DNA from: Asterochloris sp. CNOR1
Taxonomy: Eukaryota > Chlorophyta > Trebouxiophyceae > Trebouxiales > Trebouxiaceae
DNA length: 64,000 bases
Assembly (NCBI GenBank): GCA_963969365.1
Contig: OZ017756.1
Span: forward strand, 2,294,001-2,358,000
Direction: 5' to 3'
Under the pieces are notes generated by a model that saw nothing but the letters and a program-made list of their open reading frames with translations, made no database searches and was not told where the DNA came from. Of this stretch, positions 58,301-64,000 are shown piece after piece; position 1 is the first letter of the stretch; the number at the start of each line of letters is the position of its first letter. The position numbers and the translations under genes were made by a program.

Positions 58301-61300
58301 CCTCAAAACAAGGGTTGTCCTGAGCCAGGGATGCGCGCGGCGGTCTGCTCTGTGCCTGAACAGGCGTTGTGTGGGCCTCAGGGTGCTTCACCAGCTTCAC
58401 CTGCAGGCCCACAGTCAGAGAGGGGGTCAGCCAACAGGTGAGACATTGTAGAGTGGCTAGTGTAGGTGCTACACACCCTCAAAGATGTGTCCTATGTGGA
58501 AGGCAGGGAGTGTAGGTGGTGAGCATCCTCAAAGATATGTGGCTGGCAGGCGCTGGCATTCCAGGCTGGCATGAGGCAGAGGCTGATGCTGCTGCACCTT
58601 CTGTGCCCCATGTGTATTTGCTGAGCATGGAAGCAGACCACAGGCGGCTTGACAATTGTGGGCCCGTGGGCTGAATTCAAACAAGCAGCTTTTGCATCAT
58701 TGATGGAGACTTGAGCTCAGGTGCTGGTGCCCTGGCAGCCAGCCTCGCAGGCTTGGTTGCCAGGCCCGTCAGACGTTGAGGCAGAACTGCGCCAGGTGCA
58801 GTTGTCATGAAAAAGCATTGGGCATGTGCAGTGAGGGCTTGTGCACATATGCAGGTGGGTATCTGCCTGACACAGGTATACAACATGCAGAAGGCTTTGA
58901 TCAAGATTCACCAGTGCTGAGCTTAGGCTGGACACCCAACATACTATGCTAAGGATTGCAATGACAACCAGGCCCCCATGCAGTTGCCCAGGCATCAGAG
59001 GAGGCGCCCCTGTCAAACACAAAACCCAACAGCATGACTACCAGTCTTGGAAGGCCAAGCATCAAACAGCATGACCAGCAACCATCTATGACCCTCAAGG
59101 GTTTGCTTGCAGGGCTGCATGCTATGGGTGTGCCAAGGGTGTTGGACAACAGATGAAAGGGCCATAAGGCCCGGGGAAATAAGTACAACGTTGACGCCTG
59201 CTGGACTGTGCCACAGGTACTCTGATACAATGGTGGGCTGCGCCTAATTGAGGGGCAAACTATTTTAGGAGTTGCTCGACAGCATGCCCAGCAACAAGTC
59301 TCAAGACCAACCCAAAATTGGTGCTTAGCCTCAACGGCATGCTGGGCTGCACTGTAGAGTGCAGGACCCGTAATTTGTGCTCTGAGACCTTTGCCAAGCA
59401 TGACAAAAGCCCACCTACATGCACCCACCCACATGCACTGCATGCCATGTCCATGACATATGCACAGCAGCTCAAGGCACCATGCCTATCTTAATGCAGG
59501 TCCAAGTACCCTCCAAGGTTGCCAAAATCAGCAGCGGTGTACCACAGCATGCTCAACAACATACAACCCACATTGCTCACCTGGATGCTTGATCAGGGGC
59601 AGCTCTCCAAGCCCCACAGTGCATGCTGCTGGTGACACAGCAGGTGACAAAACACACAAAGCACACAGTTAATAAGCGCAGATCTGGTGCCACAGTATGC
59701 CCAGCACTGCCACAGGCCACTTTGTCACCTGGACGCCTGCTGGGCTGTGCTCCAGAGGTGCCGATCTGCGCGCCAGGTTGGTGTGCTGCAGAATGATGTG
59801 GTTCCAGGTGGTGTCTCCCGTGTCCAACAGCGCCATCTCCTCATCTGTGGGCACAATGGGTCTGCCAACCTGCAGCACAGGCATGGGCTTAAGTTAGATT
59901 CGTATGGGATGTTTGTCAACGCTCATGTCACATGGAGAAGATGGCTCTGACGGACTGTCACACAGGTGCTGGGCTGAGCACATGTACTGTGCAGTCAGCA
60001 TATGTGCAGTCTCTGATGCTGCCTTGCGGGCCGGCAGCACAGAAGTGAGCATGATGGTAGGCAGCCTGCAGGTCAGCGTCTGCAACTGTGCGGCACAGCA
60101 CTGCATTCGGAGGGGGCGCAGGATGCAGCCTTGGTTGGGAACATGGGTTTGGCAACCTACAGGACACGTGTGCCGTCCTTATATGCATTTTGGCTGCTTG
60201 CAAACCTGCGGGCAAGCCACAATAACACTGCAGTGCTGCAGCATTGCAGCAGCATCTGATCTGGGCTTGGCACAGGATAGCATGTCTGCTGCTGGGCTGC
60301 CCACGATAATACGCATGCTGCTCCCAATCACACTTGCCAGCCCCACAGCATTAAAGCCTGCATTGAGAATGCAGCACTTCATCTCACCCACCCAGCACAG
60401 CCTTGGTGCAGATGGGCTGCCATGCAATGCTTGGTCGGCTGCTGCCACTGTGAGGCAGGGAGGTTCTGCCTCCTATATAACAAACCCACCTGAGGTGCTT
60501 CAGACAGTGCGCTGTAGTCATGCAGCCCCCATGCGGTGAGCTGCCTGGGTGCTGTCTGGCTGTGCTGGTCAGGCAGGGGGCTTTGCTGAGGGGTGACAGC
60601 CACCCAGCCCTGCTGCAAGGTCTGGGTTCCAGGCAAGGCTGCTGGCGAGGCTGCCTGCATGGGCCTGAGTGGGGACCCATCTGGCGATGTGGGCTGGGCT
60701 GCTGGTGCAGCAGCCTGCTTTGCCCGCCGCGCTGCTGCCCGTGCCAGGTCGTCCTGCACAACTGAGGGTGCGTTGACGCGGCGGTTCACCCCCTCAGCCT
60801 GCAGCGGCGTGTCTGTGGACTGGGCAGTGGACTGGGCACTGAAATGGGCTCCTGCAGGGGCCAGCTGGTCAGGCAGGCGCCTGCCAGCCTGGTGCAGGGT
60901 CTGGCTGGACACAGGCAGCACAGCCTGGCCAGAGGAGGCTGCGGCTGCTGCAGCCCTGGGGGCAGCAGGCGAGTCTGGGGCGTCTGGGCCTGCATCAGCG
61001 CTGCCGGCTCCTGTTGCTGCCGCGCTGGGCCCTGGAGCTACTGTCTGGGAATGGTCTGCTGACGTGCTGGGGCCAGGTGCTAAGGGGGCCGCTGCCTGGG
61101 GTGGGGTGATGGGGTTGAGCACCGGTACTTCATCCTACGAGGCAGACTGAACATCTGAAATGTCCTTTGAAGACTCCTCAGATGCAGGCAGCTGCAGCAG
61201 TGTGCAGAGCCTGGGCCAGATCTGCATGTGGGTCATGACCAAGGCAGCTCTTGGCCGCCAGGTTGCCGGCAGGACTCGTCTCTGTGCTGATTTGCCGGCG

Positions 61301-61580
61301 AGAGGCTGGGCAGGTAGCTGAGGGCAGTGCAGAAGCCACTCAGCAGGCAGCAAGAGGGCAACCTTGTGGGCGTGCCATGTCAGCATGCAATATCCAGGCT
61401 GGACACTAGTACATCAATGCAGGTTCCGACCTGTGTAGACCGCTCCGGTCTGCTGGAGACGGCGTCTAGCTCACGGCTGCTCTTCTTGCTTCGAAACAAG
61501 AACCTGAACGTGCGCTGAGACTTCTTGGTCTCATCTGGGACGACGCCACCTTCTGAGGCGGACCCCTGCTGTCTGGGCAT
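34366..61580 (-). CDS. Giant 20-exon gene for a mostly disordered 1576-aa protein
   Basis: Exons (minus): 61580-61431, 61134-60490, 59869-59729, 58400-58214, 57500-57097, 53507-53319, 49757-49598, 49239-48173, 47919-47821, 43708-43621, 43262-43158, 42838-42737, 42487-42325, 42008-41845, 41621-41381, 41095-41012, 36198-36056, 35483-35140, 34830-34636 and 34425-34366. All joints are GT-AG and keep phase; the sum is 4731 nt. No known family. The N-terminus is basic (KKSQRTFRFLFRSKKSSREL), followed by long Ala/Pro/Gln/Ser-rich tracts. More ordered parts are GRPIVPTDEEMALLDTGDTT, two NP(C/L)FEE motifs, WTSDLKPG near residue 380 and WTSDLRAP near 1515. A motif SP(R/K)YDPAAxxxG occurs three times, at residues about 1165, 1302 and 1330, each cut by an intron in the same phase. 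The repeated motif supports joining 41012 to 36198. A scaffold role is possible, but this is inference. Two separate genes remain possible. Confidence 0.6.
36350..38990. repeat. Tandem array of about 12 units of roughly 210 bp
   Basis: The block AGACACCTCTGTCCAGTGCA or close variants recurs at about 36376, 36618, 36827, 37155, 37370, 37545, 37750, 37961, 38175, 38390, 38641 and 38845. Spacing is mostly 204-215 bp. Each unit also has GGGCAG near TGGTGTCTTGCACAGGGCAGG and a GGTGTGAAGGAGCTGCTGCA block. Units are diverged, so this is an old satellite-like array inside the long intron between the giant gene's exons at 41012 and 36198. Minus-strand frames across it are by-products of the repeat. 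Confidence 0.85.
39321..39345. repeat. Short hairpin
   Basis: CACTGGAATGA, a three-base loop, and its exact reverse complement. It lies about 25 bp beyond the stop codon of the exon-like frame ending at 39371. Confidence 0.6.
39371..39607 (-). other. Two exon-like blocks inside an intron of the giant gene
   Basis: On the minus strand GDGVLTISEAC ends at a GTGAGT donor, and about 60 bp later, after CCTCAG, a second block (GGVCTAEVVLNAPLCAFLSI ... LLLQQEYVLLGLSD) runs to a stop at 39371. The sequence looks coding. A GA|GTACGT inside the last block could also act as a donor in the phase of the exon at 36198. The blocks are either alternative exons of the giant gene or part of a nested gene. Confidence 0.4.
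40155..40300 (-). other. Exon-like block ending in a stop, inside an intron of the giant gene
   Basis: After CTGCAG the minus strand reads ELMRQERLAQHCHTKFDPAR, then FESPAEGLELVKHIAQDKLA, and stops at 40155. A good donor CTG|GTAAAG also occurs after EGLEL. FDPAR recalls the YDPAA motif of the giant gene. Its phase (1) does not fit the preceding exon (phase 2), so it is left out of the main chain. It could be an alternative C-terminus. Confidence 0.4.
42533..42682 (-). other. Possible cassette exon of the giant gene
   Basis: The block LFMRSASGTKVIARCVDALN continues to LLRLTSALELGTNNAHFQ between a CACAG acceptor and a GCGCAG|GTCATC donor. It is 150 bp, so its inclusion would not change the length modulo 3, but it reads openly only in phase 2 while its neighbours join in phase 1. 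It looks coding yet does not fit, so it may be decayed or shifted by one base. Confidence 0.35.
44880..46560. repeat. Four diverged copies of a duplicated block
   Basis: GAGTGTTGCAT followed by CCCTGTGCTGA and GCCAGACAGTCTGCTACAAG recurs at about 44891, 45846, 46188 and 46496. Related flanks (GTTGTGGTGGCCTTGCTGTGTCATGG; CAGCACAGA blocks near 44520 and 45460) show repeated segmental duplication. It lies in the intron between the giant gene's exons at 47821 and 43708. Confidence 0.75.
46861..47820. other. Intron sequence, no feature supported
   Basis: A 190-codon plus-strand frame at 47068-47640 is open, but its composition is not protein-like and it has no recognisable motif, so I treat it as chance. 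The stretch is the rest of the long intron upstream (in minus sense) of the repeat block. Confidence 0.4.
50011..52990. repeat. Tandem duplication with a period of about 1.45 kb
   Basis: The stretch beginning CAGCACGTTGTGAAGTTCAAAG at 50011 matches that beginning at 51462, and matches continue at GCCAGTTCTGTGCAGCA, GCTCACAAGAC (50941 and 52363) and GAGCCCTCTTG (51411 and 52959). Two full units plus the start of a third are visible. They are moderately diverged. The duplication fills the intron between the giant gene's exons at 53319 and 49757. Confidence 0.8.
54063..55150. repeat. Three copies of a GGCATGGCACCA block
   Basis: CAGGCATGGCACCA, then GCAGCACTGCCTGGCATGA, then CAGGTGTCTC-like sequence recurs from about 54063, 54703 and 55012. 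It lies in the intron between exons 57097 and 53507 of the giant gene. The flanking GTGGGGCTGTGCGTCATGC near 54200 also reappears near 55705. Confidence 0.7.
55740..56620. repeat. Three units of 265-307 bp
   Basis: Each unit has a variant of AGCCCACACTGCCTGACATG, CCCCTGACAAAGTCTTGCC, TGTCAGCTGCCAGAGTAAGG, CAGCTCTGGCACACA and AACCCAGCAGCAGCA. Units start near 55819, 56084 and 56391. The array is in the same giant-gene intron as the preceding repeat family. Confidence 0.75.
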
Positions 61581-61785
61581 CGAGATCAGCCGCAGATCGC
61601 TCAAGCATCATCAAGGTCTGCGCTAGAAGAAAACAAGATCCTGACCTACAGTTAGACAGACAGCCCTTTTTCATCTGAATGTCAGATTTTGATTTGATCT
61701 ATGCATGTTAGAGACTTTAAATGATGGAAATGGAGTAGTGCAGTAGGCGATCAGGTCTTGCTCTGTGAAATCTGTTCGAGACATG

Positions 61786-63647
61786 TCATAGCAAGCTGGG
61801 CACAGGCAGAGGAGGGCGTAAGAACACTTCAATGCCAGGCAGAGTCCAGACCTGAAACTGTATGAGAGTGCCAGGTACGGCATTTTCTACACACACAGCA
61901 ATCCAGCCTGCTATGCCAGAAATGGCAATGTCAGCAAGGGCACCCGCGGGCCTGCGGACATTGAGCTGCAGGCTTCGAGCGAGTCTGAGCCCTTGTCTTG
62001 CTGCTACGTCTGCTCCAAAAAGCCCATCTGGCGCCTGCTGCCTGGTCGCCCAAGGCGTGGCTTGCACACGCAGCGCTTGAGGCCCATAGAACACAAGCCG
62101 TGTGCAGGGTGGTCCAGCAAAGACATCGATTCTGGCGACAGCGCCCCACCAGTAGCATGCCTGGCTGCCTCTGCAGCAGGCACAGTGTGGTGGGAACATG
62201 TCCCACTAGAGAACGAACATCAGGAAATAGAGAGGTTAAACGCACGACTGGCAACATGACCACGCCTGCTTGCGCCCAGTCATTCGTCAAGTAGTTCTGC
62301 GCTTCCCAGCTTAGCCCAGGCAGCAACGTGGGCGTCAGCTGGCCCGCCTTGGCCCCCACTATTGCCCCATTTGCCCTTAGCAGCTTGGACTGCTCGTCAT
62401 GCACAACCAGCGGGTGGCTGACCTGTCTGCTGGCTGATGAGAGCCCGCTAGTGCCTGGACCTCCCCCACTGAGGGTGCCACATATCCGCGCAGCTTCTTG
62501 TGCGGGTGGATTTCCTTCAGCTGAGCAGGGGACAGCTGGTGGGGCAGGCGGTGGGGCAGGTGTAACCCTGGCGTGTCTGCAGGCAAAGCAACCTCTTCTG
62601 GGTTCAAGATTCATGGCTCGGGTTGTTAGAGACAAAGGACGCTTTGTTGCAGCCGCATGCAGCCCTGGTGTGTCTGCAGGCGACCGACAAATCTGTTGAG
62701 TTCAGGATCTTGGCTGAGATGTCTGGACGTCAAGAATACACTGCTGTGGCAGGCAATGACGCAGGTACAGCACTAATGTGTCTGCAGTCAGCAGCCTATG
62801 ACAGGACATACTCAGGCAGCTTCCTGCCTGCCCCTGCTAAGAATGAACAAGCAGCAGCAGGCAGCAGCAGCAGCAGCAGAATGTCATCAAGCACCACTTG
62901 GGTCACTGTTCCTGCACTGAGCATTGTGTGGGGCAAGCAACATACTGACTACAGGCCATCAGCCTTCGGTCGAGCTCCAGCTTGACACACAAGCAGCACA
63001 TGACCACTGCATTTTGCAGCGCCCACAGCTAAATCTGTGGTCAGTAGTGTTGCCAGGCCGTACTCACCACAATCACTGGACAGGTGTGCATAAACGATTG
63101 TTTATGTGGGGCACTGCTCACCATAGAGGCATCCTCCGGACTCAAAGCTCTTCAGCTGAATCAGGCCCAAAGTGGTGCCAGGCATGGCTGATTCCACTGG
63201 CAGTCGCTTGCTTTGCAGTGCGGCTGCGGCGTCGAAGTTGCCAGACTGCAGCAGGAAGAGCAGGAGAGCATCGCTGGCCGGACATAAGCACAGCTACTTT
63301 GCACTGAAAGCCAACTGCACCCGCACAAATGCAGACCTGTCCACATCAACAGCTCCACCAGGGCACAAGCTGGCGCTGCCGACAGTGCACATGCTCACCT
63401 GCCAGCTGCTCATGTCCCGCACCAGTGCCCGCACGAAGGCCGACTTGCCCACGTTGGCAGCGCCCAGAATGTAGATGTCCCTTCCCTTCCTCTCAATCAG
63501 GATGGACGAGGCAGCGGCAGCAATGTTGGCCCCTGTGCGGCTGCTGACCAAGTGAGCACTGATGGGGCGCACTCTGCGGTGCTCCGCTGTGCGCAGCAGC
63601 CACTCAAGCACTGCAGGCTCCTGGGTGCCCTTCGGGAGCAGGTCCAG
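61786..63647 (-). CDS. YqeH-type circularly permuted GTPase, 3' part (four exons)
   Basis: Exons (minus): 63647-63399, 63245-63122, 62576-62423 and 62170-61786 join in phase to 303 codons plus stop; upstream exons are not found and probably lie past the window end. The G motifs come in permuted order: G4 LDLLPKGTQ (its Lys is on the missing exon), G5-like LVSSRTGANI, then ERKGRDIYILGAANVGKSAF (G1/P-loop), ESAMPGTTLGLIQL (switch I) and DTPGLHL (G3). This is the hallmark of YqeH/NOA1/BPG2 proteins, which act in ribosome assembly in bacteria, plastids and mitochondria. The C-terminal exon has the family's ARIDVFAGPPCTRLVFYGPQ and LADIAISGIAGWIAV, then FLRPPLPVP. The stop lies 205 bp upstream of the giant gene's ATG on the same strand. 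Confidence 0.9.
62851..62879. repeat. CAG trinucleotide run
   Basis: About nine GCAG/CAG units, interrupted once, within the intron between YqeH exons 63122 and 62576. Confidence 0.7.
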
Positions 63648-64000
63648 CTGCAAGCAGAAATAAGCATCGCTGAGGGTATGCTGTTTGCCACGCACAAGAG
63701 CCGGAGAGCCAGTTCAGCATTGCAGTATAATATATGTACTACAGCCCTGAGAAGCGGGTCAGCTGCAGATTGACATGTGAGCGGTTGGGTGCCCTGCTGT
63801 GCAAAGGCGCCATTCTGACATGGCAGGCTTGGAAGGCAGTGAGGTTCAGCGGGCTGCTGGCTGTCCCGGAGATCGACGCCCAGCTGCAGATACAGAAGGC
63901 AGTGGGTGAATTAGAGGTCGCTCTCGGCCCTTGCACAGGAGCCACTCCTCTTTGGCAGAGTCCTGCGTGCCGTCTGTAGAGCACTTGCTATGCTTGCCAG
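63648..64000. other. Unresolved; likely YqeH intron and part of an upstream exon
   Basis: The YqeH exon starting at 63647 needs a preceding exon ending in phase 0 with a Thr-Lys. I cannot find a match here. Overlapping frames on both strands (63734-63984) lack family motifs, although an acceptor CTGCAG near 63885 on the minus strand could open an exon. Confidence 0.3.

Noticed and set aside
61580-61604. Giant gene start at 61604
   Set aside because: That codon is TTG; the first in-frame ATG is at 61580.

Overview
The window reads as nuclear DNA of a green alga, most likely a core chlorophyte. The signs are moderately GC-rich sequence, many short introns with GTGAGT-like donors and CTGCAG acceptors, and plant/algal-type genes: a fructosamine-3-kinase with a transit-peptide-like leader, a YqeH-type GTPase, an NTAQ1 amidase and a PAQR receptor. 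Most genes are split into small exons, so no single open frame covers them. I rebuilt exon chains by matching splice sites and intron phase by eye.

Layout. (1) 1-19390 is a mobile-element cluster. Two direct, nearly identical copies of one element (copy A, 1-5128; copy B, about 12371-19390) carry an HUH Rep-like protein on the minus strand and a D5/SF3-type helicase on the plus strand. Copy A keeps the Rep frame but has lost most of the helicase. Copy B keeps most of the helicase but its Rep has two single-base deletions. Between them lies a Crypton/Ndc10-like tyrosine recombinase gene (9011-11824, ten exons, 722 aa model) and a divergent coiled-coil partner gene (5529 to about 8781). (2) 19600-23325 holds two decayed copies of an ankyrin-repeat gene; the first sits between inverted repeats of about 340 bp. 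(3) 23943-33498 holds three conserved host genes: NTAQ1 (minus), then PAQR (plus) from a shared 144-bp promoter region, then FN3K (plus). (4) 34366-61580 is, in my model, one 20-exon minus-strand gene for a 1576-aa, mostly disordered protein. Its very long introns are filled with several unrelated tandem-repeat families. (5) 61786-63647 is the 3' part of a plastid-type YqeH GTPase gene (minus) that probably starts beyond the window.

The most unusual content is the element pair. An HUH Rep gene, a separate D5-like helicase gene, repeated regulatory-looking modules and a conserved palindrome lie in one eukaryotic element, in two differently broken copies that flank a tyrosine-recombinase unit. 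Exon chains for PAQR, FN3K, YqeH, the tyrosine recombinase and the giant gene are phase-consistent throughout. NTAQ1 needs one single-base frame correction. The helicase and the recombinase partner are only partly resolved.
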